A DNA stretch of 64,000 nt, taken from contig ML986762.1 of assembly GCA_010094045.1 (NCBI GenBank), positions 35,456-99,455 of the forward strand. The letters are read 5' to 3'. Positions 23,990 through 35,946 of the stretch are shown piece after piece. Position 1 is the first letter of the stretch; every line of letters starts with the position of its first letter. A program made the translations under genes and the position numbers. The notes beneath the pieces are model-generated. The model worked only from the letters and a program-made list of their open reading frames with translations. It ran no database searches and was not told the DNA's origin. The DNA comes from Lojkania enalia. Its lineage: Eukaryota; Ascomycota; Dothideomycetes; Pleosporales.

Positions 23990-26640
23990 TAATAGTAAGT
24001 TTTACTAGAAATATATAGCTAATAGATTAGGAGACTTTAGGGTTCTATTTATCTAAATTATAGAAAAGACTATTAAATAGAACTCCTTTATAATAGTTAG
24101 TAATATTTAAGGGTAATAAGTAATTAGTTTTAATATTAAAGCCTACTAGATATCTATTCTTTTATATATAGACAACTAAGTTAATAATAACTTCTATAGC
24201 TCCTTTTAATTTCTTATATTTTATTATAATAGAGGGGAAATATAAAAGAAAACGTTTATAATAGAATACTATAAGGATATCTTTTTCTTTTTATACTAAG
24301 GGTTTAGTATACTTACTTAACCTACAGTTTTAGTAAATTAGTTTTCGAGTATTTAGCTTTATTAGTATATTCTTATCCGGTAGTAAGAGTAAAGCTGATA
24401 TTACCAGATTGTAGAGGATTATTTTCTTATCTTCGCAGCTATTTAGGTTAGTTACTAATTATATAGAGTTAACTAGAATATCGTTAAATAAAAGTACAGC
24501 GGACCCTTTCTTCTTTATAAATAACTTAAGACCTTTCTATACTTCTTCTATAATTTAAAACGGTAATAGTTTCCGCTAGTATTTTCCTTTCTACTATTAG
24601 AATCTCTTAAGCGCGATACTGTTAATATTATTAAATTTCTAATCTTCGCTTAAGTAGTTAATAGTAATATTTTATAGGTTACAAATATTTCTATTCTAAT
24701 CAACTATCCAGCTAGTATAAAGGGTATAAATAATAGTCCCTTAGGAGTAGAAATATTTAAGAGGTTTAGACCAGTTATTTTTCTTATACTTAGAATACTA
24801 ATTAATATTTATTAAAGTATAAACTATCTATCTAATACTATATATTATTCTATATTTTTTAAGAAGATTGCTATTATAGTTTAAGGGTATATTAAATTAT
24901 ATAATAAGTAGTAATATATAAATAAATATAAGAAATAATATTTAGCTTTTCTATTTTTTAATTATTATAGTATTCCCGTATATAATAATATATTTTCTAA
25001 ATTTACTACTAGTATATTAGTAGGTATTACTATATATCTTTATAGTATTATATAATCGTTTTTTAGGTTTTTTAAGATTAGTAAAGTTCTATATTATCTT
25101 TGTTTTTAGATAGTTTTATACTATAGAAGAAATTTTAGCGGGAATCTTAGTTTTAGTAGAAAGTAGGTTTCGTAACAATTCTACTATAGAAGAATCTATA
25201 GGCGTAGTAGTAGTATATTTTAGGGTTATTAGGGCTGTAGGGAGCCTTAAAATAATGCCGGGGAATTCTCTAGGATTAGCGATTTCTACTATATTTTTGC
25301 GATTTTTTAGTAGTTCTATACGTTCCTTATATATTATTAAAATATTAGCTAGTTAGAGTCCTTCTAGTATAGCTTTAATCTAATATATATAGTTGTTAGA
25401 GATATTAAAAATAGATTTTTATTACTCTACTTCGGTTACTTTAATAGAAAGTTTAAGAACTAAAGACTAAACTTTATTTAGAAAATTTTAAATTAAATAT
25501 AATACTTAATTTATATTATAATTCTAGGTAGTAAATATAGGAACTAAGTCCTTATCTTTTAATCGCTATATAAGACTAATATCTAGAAGTTTAAACTCTC
25601 GCTCTTCTACTTAAACTACTTATACTAACGCTGCTAGTATAAAACTAACTATATCTAATATAACTACTATTATATTCTTATCTAAGAAAGTATAGTCTTT
25701 TACTTTAAGTATATTATTTTCGGCGGATAGGTTTAATAATTTTTCCACCGCTATCCTACTAATAATATTATATTAGATAGTGTATTTCCTTAGTTCTCTA
25801 TAAGCCTCTATTAAAGTATTATACTCCTTATATTACGTAATCTATTTTTCTTTAATAGTATCTTTATCGAGTCTAGTCTATTTTATCTTACCAACTATTA
25901 TAGGAATAGTATATAAGTATACTTCTAGAACATCTAGTACTAGAGGTAATTTAGGCTAGTTAAGTATAATTTACGTTTTTAGAATAGTTCTCTTACTATC
26001 TATATTATTACCTAGATAACTTTCGGTTACTAGTTTAGATATAGTAGTTTTATTCTTATTAACGGGTATAGGAATATTTTAGTTAATTTAGGAACTAGTT
26101 ATATTTTCTACTTAAATAGTCTTATTTATTATAGAAGATACTATTAGAAGAGTTATATAATTATAATAACTCTAGTTATATAGCTTAAGATAATATAGAG
26201 TTTTAGTATTTAGCTTAAAGGTAGTAAGAAGTAAAGGTTAATTTTTAGATGGAGAGAGGCTGTTTATCTATTTATAATAATAGAGGTAGATAAAAATAGT
26301 AGATAATACTAGTAGGTAAAAGCGATAGAAGTACTAGCTAAAAAAGAAGTATATACTTTACGCCTTTTACTATTTAAGTTATTATGGTAAAGGTACTTAC
26401 TAATAATTACGCCTATAACGCTAAAGAGCTCTAAATAAATAGGTTAATAGAGAAGACGTTACTATCTTATAGGTATTTCTACTTATACTAGATAGTATAG
26501 TCTTAAATTTCTAATTTCGCTAGATATTTCTTTAAAGGTTTATTTATTAGCGGTTATTAGTTTAAAGGCGCTTTTTCTAGCTATTAGGCTATTAGAGGTA
26601 GCGTAGAAGATAACCTTTTAGGTCTTATATCTAAGTATCT
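23990..26640 (-). pseudogene. Unidentified minus-strand coding-like block, 5' part
   Basis: Continuation of the block at 20951-22132. The minus strand can be read with RIP stops as former Gln or Trp: CEDKKIILYNLVISALLLP near 24370-24450, then a Lys-rich stretch, and farther upstream AVEKLLNLSAENNILKVKDY near 25690-25750 and FPGIILRLPTALITLKYT near 25210-25270. None matches a family I know. The left limit is clear because the frame abuts copia F. The right limit is unclear: gypsy H's chromodomain C-terminus ends near 26690, so part of 26200-26640 may be the 3' untranslated region or LTR of H. No LTR or TIR could be paired. Confidence 0.35.
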
Positions 26641-27690
26641 ACTACTAGTTTAAATTCTAGTAGATTTTCTTATTCTTATACTTATATATACTAATTTATT
26701 CTTTTTCTAGAGGTTCTTATAGATCTAAGTTTTATCTAGAGTTTTAGGATAATCGCAGTTATAAGCTGTAATAAGTTTCTTAGCCTTTTTAAGGTTGTTT
26801 ATATTATACTAGACGTTATATATACTTCTCTAACCTTTCTAGTATACTAGATATTTTAGTCTACTACTATACTTATCGAGTCTTTATATTAAAAGTCGCT
26901 CTATTTTATAAAATAGTACCTCTTCGTTTATAGTTTTAACTAGAGCTTATTAGAGTTTAATAGTACGTTTAAAAGGATCTATACTCTTTAGAATAGATTC
27001 TAGTTATAATATAGATATAACTAGATAAATCTTTAGAGTTTCTAGAAGCTTAAGTTAATAAGTATTCTTACTAACCTTATTAATAATTTTTAATAGTATA
27101 GAATACTAAGCGTCTAGTTTTTAATTTAAGTAACTATAAACGCGGTATCTATAGTAGAACTTTAGTATAGTCTAATTTCTAACTTTAAACTTAAGGGGCT
27201 TATATTTAAGATTATAGGCGTACTTTATATTTATATTTATAAAGGCGAGGGCCTTATATATTATATCTTAATACTACTAGTATAGGGTAGTATAATTAGT
27301 ATATAGAATTTTGTTAAGTACTTTTAGTAGGTTATAAAAGTTAAAGCCTTAAAGTTATTATTATAGTATAATCTCTATTAATATATTAGAGGATATATTT
27401 ATTATAAATTTTATAAATAGTAGTATCTCTACCTAATTTATATTAGGATTTATAGTATAGAAATATTAAAACGCGATTTTAGCGGTTTAGTTAGTTCTTT
27501 TAGACTAACTATCAGTTTAAGAGTACTAGGCGGTAGACGTTAAGTATAATATACCGACGCTATTAAATATATACTTCTATAACTTATTTAAGAACTATAG
27601 GTCCCTATTAGAAATAATATCTTTTAGTAAGCCTTATCCGTAGTTAATAAAAGCTTTAATAAGAGTAGATCTCTAATTAGTAGCTAAATA
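26641..27690 (-). pseudogene. Gypsy H integrase C-terminus and chromodomain
   Basis: On the minus strand, integrase residues near the copy A junction (STLIKAFINYG, KDIISNRDLQFLN) run into a C-terminal segment. That segment includes NRKLDARYS-like and 'LETLKI.LVISILQLE' readings, the mutated form of the usual 'P..M.IHPV.HVS.LEP'. A chromodomain follows at about 26760-26900: RLKYLVYQKGQRSIYNVQYN, matching the pattern YLV.WKG....D.WY, with both aromatic-cage Trp codons now TAG- or Tyr-like. In the family the chromodomain binds modified histone H3 in heterochromatin. This is the 3' end of an old gypsy element whose upstream parts lie at 35947-39780 and beyond 48843. Confidence 0.75.
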
Positions 27691-27969
27691 TATAACGGCG
27701 CAGATAAGATAATAGGTCTAAATGCGGTACGAATCCACTTAGAGGTATATAAGAGTATATAAGGGATTAGGGACCTAGGAATTCTATTAACACCTATAGG
27801 CCTTGTACGAAAGGATATAGAAGAACTATTAAGCTACTTATAAGGGAGTATACAACTATATACGGATGGGAAAAGAAGCGGAGCTGGGGGTAGGATAAGA
27901 TAAGTAAAAAGCTTTAGGATAAGATTATATATAAAGCTTTTCGTAGAACGATTTCTTCGTATTATTATA
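27691..27969 (-). repeat. 3' LTR of gypsy A (left in the window)
   Basis: 279 bp. It keeps TATAACGGCGCAG at its left end, where the other three LTRs of this family read tataatggtatag or tataatagtatag. It is therefore among the less mutated copies at that site. Confidence 0.93.
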
Positions 27970-27983
27970 CTACCCCCCTCCTC
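27970..27983 (-). promoter_or_regulatory. Polypurine tract of gypsy A
   Basis: Minus strand GAGGAGGGGGGTAG, touching the 3' LTR. The same tract is at 40065-40078 in copy B. It fixes the orientation of both copies. Confidence 0.87.
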
Positions 27984-27999
27984 GTAGGCTGATAGTCCC

Positions 28000-28950
28000 T
28001 ATCTACACTGGTTTAGGAGGGAATTGGGGCTATTATAGATAGGTTCTAGTATAAAGAAATTTCTTTAAGGAGGTATTTATTAGTAAGGGCTAATATGCGC
28101 GGTTACTTATAGAGATATATTTATATATTAACGTAATATTAAGTAAGGTTTTTGCGGTGAGTATAATTAACCTATATATTAGCTGGTAACTACTATTATA
28201 ATAGTTTATTAATATTGCAATTTTGTTGTATATAGTAATAAGCGTTTACTAGCCTTAGTATATTACTAGATTACTATTAACTAAGCTTTCTTAACTAAAT
28301 AACAACTTCTACTCTATATATATTATTATACGTCCCTAGAACTGTTAATTATTAAAGTATTACTAACACCTTATAGAAAAAAATTAATTAATATACTACT
28401 CTACCCGCCTTCTAAAGCCTCTTTAAAAGTCTTCTAGATTATCTACCTTTAGACTATACGCGTACTCGCCTGCGGGCGGTATATAATATTTACTTTTCAG
28501 TTCCTAAGATTAAAAAAATATAAGTATTACACCTTATAAAATAAAAAGTATAACCCTGTATAAATTGTATCTAATACTAGTAGAGTACTTACTACTAATA
28601 TACTTATAGATCCCCTTCTACTATAAGGAGGAGTTTCTAGTCCTCTAGGGCTATCTTAAACTATAAGTAGTAGTCTGATATATAGGGGATAAGAAGGATA
28701 AAAAGGTAGCCTTTAAGGCTATTTTAGAATCCGCTTACAGCTTAGCGCTTATAACCTAGGTTGTAAGAAGTTAAGAAGATAGCTTTCTTACGACTAGTAT
28801 CTAGATAGCTTTATTCTACTAGGGTACTAAGTTGTTCTATTAGATTTCGGCCCTAAAAGTTCTAATATCTAACCTTTAAGCTGATATTACAGCGCTCTTG
28901 GGCGGCTAAAGATGAGGTAGAAAAGGTTTAAGGAGAGTCCGGAGGGAAGA
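28000..28950. other. Gypsy A 3' non-coding region
   Basis: Between the chromodomain and the polypurine tract. It matches 40095-41030 of copy B closely, including GC-richer patches such as GGCTGATAGTCCC. I see no coding frame. Confidence 0.5.
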
Positions 28951-31260
28951 AAGAGAAAGGAGAGTAGAAGAGAAGAGAACTAGAGAGGTATCTAACAGCC
29001 TATTATTAGACCCTCTAAATTCTATAGAGGAATAATTTCGGGCCTATACTTTAGTTTTTAAAATCTACTACTTAACTCTTATACGTTATTATTTACTAGG
29101 TAATCTATATTCTTTATACTATTCTTATATACCTTAATCTATTTAGTTAGAGCTTTTAGGGGTTTTAGGCGATTTAGATACTTATTATAAAAAGCTCTTA
29201 GCTTATAAAGCGAACCTATAAAGTTTAAAACTTTATACTAGATTAAGTTAAGATTTTATTCTACCTATTTTATACGGTATTTAAGGGTCTTATAATATAA
29301 CTTACTAGCTAGTATTTCTTTAACCTCCTACTCTTCTACCCTATTAATAGCGATAGCGGGTGGTTTCGGAACTTCTTATCTAGGTAGAGGGTCCTGGGGG
29401 TTCTTATATAGTAGGTTTAGTACGAAGATATTATATATTTTCAACTCTAGGGGTAGCTATAAATAGTAGAAGTTTCTAATCTATTCTAGTACTTTAAAAG
29501 AGCTCTCCTATTAATCGGATAGCTTTCAGCTTAGTCTCTAGACTGTAAGATTCTTAGTATTTAGGTAGACTATATTACTAATCTACTAATTAATTGGTTA
29601 CTAGTAATAGTTAATAATAGATTATATACGATCCTAAGCCTTCTTAATATTAGCCTTTACAGTTTTCTAGGCTATATATATATAAGTCGCTAGAGCTAAG
29701 GCGTTCTTATAATTTAATTTATCTGTTACAGTAATAGGATTAACAGAATATTTCTAATCCCAACTCTAACGGGGCTCGGATCTATATAGGATCTAATATA
29801 GGGATATTCTAATAGTTATATAAGGTAGAGTTGCTTATACTCGGTCGATTATAGGTAATAGAGAACTCTAGTTATTCTAGTAGAAGGATACGAAAGGGTG
29901 TAGTCTTTAATCGATATATTTATTTATAATCTTTATCTGTTTATTAGTTTCTTTATAATAAGTAGTAGATAGTTTAATCTTTACGCCTAAGATACAGTAG
30001 AATTCGAACTAGAAACTAGATATAAACTAAAGTCCTCAATCTAAAATAATAGTTTCAAGCGTATAGCTAAAGCGGTATACCTATTAAATAAATAATTCGG
30101 CTATTCTCTATATATTAATTATATAATAGTAGAGAATAGATACCGCTTATTTAGACAGGCGATCGATTACTACTATAATCTAATTATATCCGGACTTATC
30201 TATAGAGAAATCCTTAAAGTTAATATATAGGTACTATATTAGTTAATTTAGTATAGAAAGTAAGTAGATAAAATCTAGGGTTCGGGTTTATATCGGATAA
30301 GCTTTATAGTATAGGATGTAATTCTATATATATCGTTTATAAGTAGCCTCTATACCCTTCTAGTAGTACTTCTAAGATAGTAACTAATAGGTTTTAGTGG
30401 CGCTTAGGTATGTAGAGGATACTTAGTTATAAGCCTCTTATATAAGTTATATATAAAGGTCTGAATCTAATAGAATATATAAGTAATTATCGTAGAAGAG
30501 TAGTCTGTTCTCTATCTAATACTTGTAGAGTAAAAGGGTGCGTTCCTATATAAAGGAGGCTCGGTTTTCCTATAATAATACGTTAATCAACTCTAGAGAG
30601 TTTAGTAATATAACCTACTCCTAGCCTTTAATAACGTTTAGTATAACTACTTAAGTTATTATTTAGGTAATATAGGACTAGGCTAATTTAGTATTAATTT
30701 AGGGGTGAAGTTAATACGGTCTGAATAGAACTCTCGACTAGTTATTAGTTTAAACTACTTTTAAGTTTTCTATATCTTATTTATAATAACTAAAAATATC
30801 TATTCTAGTATTATTCTTACTTAAGGTATACTCGATTTAGAACTAATACTAAGCTAATTCCTCGGTCTAATAAACTTAATAAGTATTAAGTACCTTTATA
30901 GTTATAAAATATTCGAGTAAGCGATAATTAGTATATACTAGAGTCCTGGTAGCTACTAAAGTAAGTTCTACCCTCTATTATTTAAACGTAGTAACGATTG
31001 TAAACAGTTTCTTATTATAAATCTTCTAGTTCAGTTCTAAACCAGATAGAACTTTACTATAGAACGTTATAAGGTACTATTTTCTGTTAGGATATTTTTA
31101 TAATAGTACTTCTATAACTATTCTATTAGAGGTGTTAGTTTCTATTTTTATTTCTAACGTAGAGTTAAAGTAGTAGAGTATAAATATACTTAATAGGGCT
31201 GACTTTAATTTTTTAAAGGTAATATTACATTCTAAAATCTATATAAAAAGGGTTGTAGGG

Positions 31261-32304
31261 CTCTATAGTATAATAATTAGCTTTATAATACGCGAGAATT
31301 CTAGTATAAACTATCGATAGAATCTAGTAAAACCTAAGAAGGATTTTACACCCGTTATAGTAGTAGGTAGCTACTAGTTATATAGTACTTCTACCTTCTC
31401 TAGATTAACCTTAAGGCCTTTATTTAAGAGAATATAGTTAAGGTATTTAGTTTAGGTAATATAGAATTCGCTCTTCTTAATATTAACTTATAACCCTACT
31501 TAATATAATCTCTTAAGAACTTTCTTAACGTAGATAGTATATATCGCCTCATCTTTAGAGTAGATAAGAATATTGTCTAGGTAAGTAATATAGAAGTTAT
31601 CTAGGTAGTCGATTAGTACGTTATTTATATAGTACTAGTAAGTTACTAGACCGTTATATAATCTAAAAGATAGAACTTTATACTTATAGGTTCTATATTA
31701 AGTCTAAAAGGTAGTATATTCTTTAGAACTAGGGTCTATTTTAATCTTATTAAAGGCTGTACGAATATTAAACTTAATAAAAATTGCTACTTTAGTAGGC
31801 CTAGATAGGAGTTTATCTATATATAGTATCAGATATACGTTCTTATAGGTAAGAATATTAAGTTTATAATAATCTATATAGATATATAGATTGTTATTAG
31901 GTTTATAAACATAAAGAATTGGAGATATAAAAGAGTTCTAACTCTACTTAATATACCTATACCGTAGATTATTTATAATATACTTCTTAATTACCTCCAG
32001 CTCCTTAATATTCTACTTATATAACAGACTGTAACTATTAGAGAGGAGTTCTATAAGGATAATCTTATAATTATAAGAGTAGTATTCTAGTAATTAATAA
32101 GCCGCAGTTTTACTAAATATATCCTAATATCTATAGAATTTAGATAGTAATCGGAGATTTACTAGTACTTTATTTTTAGCCTCGTCTTCCAGCTTTAGGG
32201 CTTACTTATCTTTAATCAGCTACTTAATTTCGTATAAAAACATAGAGAAAAACTTGTTCTCTTTCCTCTTTATATTAAAGTAGAAAGTATTAGCTAAGAT
32301 AAGA
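31261..32304. repeat. First copy of an exact 1,044-bp assembly duplication
   Basis: Identical, wherever I compared it, to 32315-33358. The copy ends exactly at the first N and its partner starts exactly after the last N. This pattern is typical of two contig ends that overlap but were scaffolded with a nominal gap. Confidence 0.93.
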
Positions 32305-32314
32305 NNNNNNNNNN
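32305..32314. other. Assembly gap (10 N)
   Basis: Ten N characters. Because the flanks are the same 1,044 bp, the real gap size is probably negative (an overlap), and no sequence is missing. Confidence 0.98.
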
Positions 32315-33358
32315 CTCTATAGTATAATAATTAGCTTTATAATACGCGAGAATTCTAGTATAAACTATCGATAGAATCTAGTAAAACCTAAGAAGGATTT
32401 TACACCCGTTATAGTAGTAGGTAGCTACTAGTTATATAGTACTTCTACCTTCTCTAGATTAACCTTAAGGCCTTTATTTAAGAGAATATAGTTAAGGTAT
32501 TTAGTTTAGGTAATATAGAATTCGCTCTTCTTAATATTAACTTATAACCCTACTTAATATAATCTCTTAAGAACTTTCTTAACGTAGATAGTATATATCG
32601 CCTCATCTTTAGAGTAGATAAGAATATTGTCTAGGTAAGTAATATAGAAGTTATCTAGGTAGTCGATTAGTACGTTATTTATATAGTACTAGTAAGTTAC
32701 TAGACCGTTATATAATCTAAAAGATAGAACTTTATACTTATAGGTTCTATATTAAGTCTAAAAGGTAGTATATTCTTTAGAACTAGGGTCTATTTTAATC
32801 TTATTAAAGGCTGTACGAATATTAAACTTAATAAAAATTGCTACTTTAGTAGGCCTAGATAGGAGTTTATCTATATATAGTATCAGATATACGTTCTTAT
32901 AGGTAAGAATATTAAGTTTATAATAATCTATATAGATATATAGATTGTTATTAGGTTTATAAACATAAAGAATTGGAGATATAAAAGAGTTCTAACTCTA
33001 CTTAATATACCTATACCGTAGATTATTTATAATATACTTCTTAATTACCTCCAGCTCCTTAATATTCTACTTATATAACAGACTGTAACTATTAGAGAGG
33101 AGTTCTATAAGGATAATCTTATAATTATAAGAGTAGTATTCTAGTAATTAATAAGCCGCAGTTTTACTAAATATATCCTAATATCTATAGAATTTAGATA
33201 GTAATCGGAGATTTACTAGTACTTTATTTTTAGCCTCGTCTTCCAGCTTTAGGGCTTACTTATCTTTAATCAGCTACTTAATTTCGTATAAAAACATAGA
33301 GAAAAACTTGTTCTCTTTCCTCTTTATATTAAAGTAGAAAGTATTAGCTAAGATAAGA
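32315..33358. repeat. Second copy of the assembly duplication
   Basis: See 31261-32304. In copy B the homologous segment occurs once (about 43343-44393), which supports an artefact and not a biological tandem duplication. Confidence 0.93.
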
Positions 33359-33660
33359 ACGATAATAGAAGAACGGACTTTCTTTAGATTAGGTTCGGAC
33401 TTTATTATATACGGGCGTATAAAAGCTCTAAGCTTATTTAGACTATAGGCTATAGAAGACTAATATAGTTTTAGTAGTTTTAGTAGACCCTTAATATAAT
33501 AGATAGTCGAACTATAGAACTACTAATACTAGTTCTTTTCCTATAGAGCGTCGCGTCGCTAGATATCTAGTTCTACCTCCTTATTATGTACTAGCTAAGT
33601 TAATTATATAAGAAGAGGAGGTAAAGGTTATAAGTAGTAGAATACTTAGAAGGCTATATA

Positions 33661-35662
33661 ATCCAATTTTTATCTATATCTAGCTAGAGTTAAAAATAAC
33701 GTAACTATTTAATACTAATAATATAATTCTAAGTACCTAAATCTATAATAATAAATAGGTAGTTTTAGATAGTTCTCCTATTAATTTACAGGTATAAGTA
33801 GATATACTAATTAACTAGAGTTTAGATTTAGTTCTAAAAACTTTTAATAGTAATTTTAAAGGGTAAGTGCTGTATTATTATATAGAGAGCTTAGAAGAGT
33901 AATCTAGCTACTATAGAATTAAGGAATAGAAAGCTTTAGGCGCCTATATTAATAAGGGCGTTTAGTTGTATACTAACGCTTTTTAAATATAGAATAGTAG
34001 AGATTTAGAAGTACTTTCCTCTAAATAAATATAATAAATTAATATTTAATAAATTATACTTACTTAAGTTTAGAATAGAGAGTTTTCTTAGGCGTCTCTA
34101 TTTCCCACCCGAGAACTATCCGGGTAGTACTCGTTTACGTCTAAGAACTCTTCTTCTTTAATCTTCTCTTATTTAACTTCTATCTCTTATACTTTAAAGA
34201 CTATATATTTATTTGTAAAATATTCTAGTTTACTATAGTTATAGTAATTATCTAGGGTTGTATATCTTTTAGGTATGGGAGTCTTACTAGATTATTAAGA
34301 AGTAATTATAGTAGAATAAGGTATTAATACTAGGGTAGATTAGAGTAGTATTAGATTATAGGTTATCTTAGATAAACTCTTAGAAACCTTCTAATACTAA
34401 TCCGAATTTATTTTAACTGCAACCTGTAGGCTAATAGTTTATTTTAGAAGGTTAGAAACGCTTCTCCTTTCTATATTATAGGCTGTTAAGTAGACGACTA
34501 TAGTATTAAAGAAGCCTTTTTATATAAGCTTAAAGCTAAGGTTTAGTATTTTTAGGCTGGGGAGGATCTTATTCTATAGATAGAAGAACTACTTAGATTA
34601 GGATACGGATCCTCTAATAACTGTACTAATAAAGCAAGCTTTAAAAGTTAGGAATACTTCTCCCTTATTTATTTTTAGGATCTAAAACACCTATTACACC
34701 TCTATCTCTTTATTACCTATAATAAAATATAATTATAGAAGCGAAATTATTTCTTTAGTATTCTTAAACTAATACTAGTCCAATTTAGCTAGGTATTTTA
34801 GCTCTAAATACCCTTTTATAGTACTAGAGGTATATCTCTATACCAACGCTATATATATATACTCTATTAGATAGTAATCTATATTAATCTTTAGTTAGTC
34901 TAGAATTAAAACTTACTATTATTTAAATGTAGGTTTACTATTATCTATAAGGCTTTTAATCTTAGGTATATATTTAGTAAGGTAGGCTTAAGGGGGCTTA
35001 AAGATAGCTAAAAGGTTTCTTACTAGAGGAGTTGTAAAAGTTTCTTAGCGTATTATTAGTACTAATTTAGTAGTTTATAGAGGTTAATCGGGACTAATAG
35101 TTCTCTATTATATTAAACGTGCGATCTCCTCTTATAAAATTGTAATTTATTCTTTAAGGGTTAGTTTACTCTAATTTCCCTCTAAATTAGATAAACTCTT
35201 TATTACTAGCCTTATAGAAAGGGGTCCGCCTATTACAGGGCCCCTTATAGGAGGTAATAGTTATTCTACACGCGTAGATAGAAGCTTACTCTTACTACAA
35301 CTTACGCGTATATTAATTCTAGTATAGATATTAGAAGGTAAATTATAGTTAGATATTAGTAGTTACCTCTAATTCTAATAGGTTATTAGTAGTCTCTAAG
35401 TTTCTACCTAGGCGTACTCTATACGGCTTTTCTAAAGGCAATCCTAATTATAGGAGATAGGAAGTTCTAAACCTAAAGACTTTAGTTAATAAAAGGTCTT
35501 TAAGATCCTATTTAGGTAACTAAATAATTTAATATAATAGTATATAAGTATTATAATCTAAACTAAATCAGGTATATTTTAAACTTAAATATAGTCAAAT
35601 AAACAATCAATGCGATATTATTAAAGAGACTGTTACTAGTAGTATTAAATTCTTCTATATAA
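33661..35662 (-). pseudogene. Gypsy A gag region and 5' leader
   Basis: Minus-strand region between the 5' LTR and pol. It aligns with 44700-48558 of copy B outside B's nested transposon. No CCHC knuckle could be read with confidence. The call rests on position, strand and collinearity with B. The sequence next to the LTR (minus-strand ttatatagaagaatttaata) should hold the primer binding site, but no tRNA match is recognisable. Confidence 0.6.
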
Positions 35663-35941
35663 TATAATAGTATAGGTAAGATAATAGGTCTAAATATAAT
35701 ATAAATTTACTTAGAGGTATATAAAAATGCGTAGGGGATTAAGGACCTAAGAATTCTATTAATACCTATAGGCCTTATACGAAAGGATATAGAAGAACTA
35801 CTAAGCTACTTATAAGGGAGTATATAACTATATATAGATGGGAAAAGAGGCGGGGCTGGGGGTAGGATAAGATAAGCGAAAAGCTTTAGGATAAGGTTAT
35901 ATGTAAAGCTTTTCGTGGAACGATTTCTTCGCATCGTTATA
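35663..35941 (-). repeat. 5' LTR of gypsy A (right in the window)
   Basis: 279 bp. It is more RIP-converted in the first 60 bases than the left LTR (for example taaatataatataaattt where the left copy has taaatgcggtacgaatcc). Confidence 0.93.
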
Positions 35942-35946
35942 AAATA

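Larger units (their letters stand above)
28960..33660 (-). pseudogene. Gypsy A pol: RT, RNase H, integrase, chromodomain
   Basis: Minus-strand pol relic. The RT catalytic site reads TYLDNILIYS at about 31566-31595, so the second Asp is now Asn. The following helix reads KSEFYITQTKYLGYILL. The assembly duplication repeats this site at about 32620-32649. RNase H and integrase follow from about 31.3 to 29.4 kb. The chromodomain at about 29050-29340 reads EILASKLYYKTLKYR.K and then FIGSLYKL. Integrase and chromodomain match copy B base for base apart from transitions. Reading across the gap is meaningless until the duplicated 1,044 bp is collapsed. Confidence 0.85.
27691..35941 (-). mobile_element. 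Gypsy A: chromodomain gypsy, 279-bp LTRs, contains assembly gap
   Basis: A complete minus-strand LTR element inserted in gypsy H. LTRs are 27691-27969 and 35663-35941, 279 bp each, with TGTAAC-like (tataac) and GTTACA-like (gttata) inverted ends. The target duplication AAATA is at 27686-27690 and 35942-35946. The polypurine tract sits at 27970-27983. Inside, 31261-32304 is repeated exactly at 32315-33358 across a 10-N gap. Without that artefact the element is about 7,197 bp, equal within 2 bp to copy B without its nested transposon. Coding order on the minus strand is gag (about 33.7-35.6 kb), RT, RNase H, integrase, chromodomain. Confidence 0.93.

Noticed and set aside
31261..33358. A biological tandem duplication inside gypsy A
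   Set aside because: The copies are exact in RIP-mutated surroundings, meet precisely at an N gap, and collapsing them restores the length of copy B. An assembly overlap explains everything.
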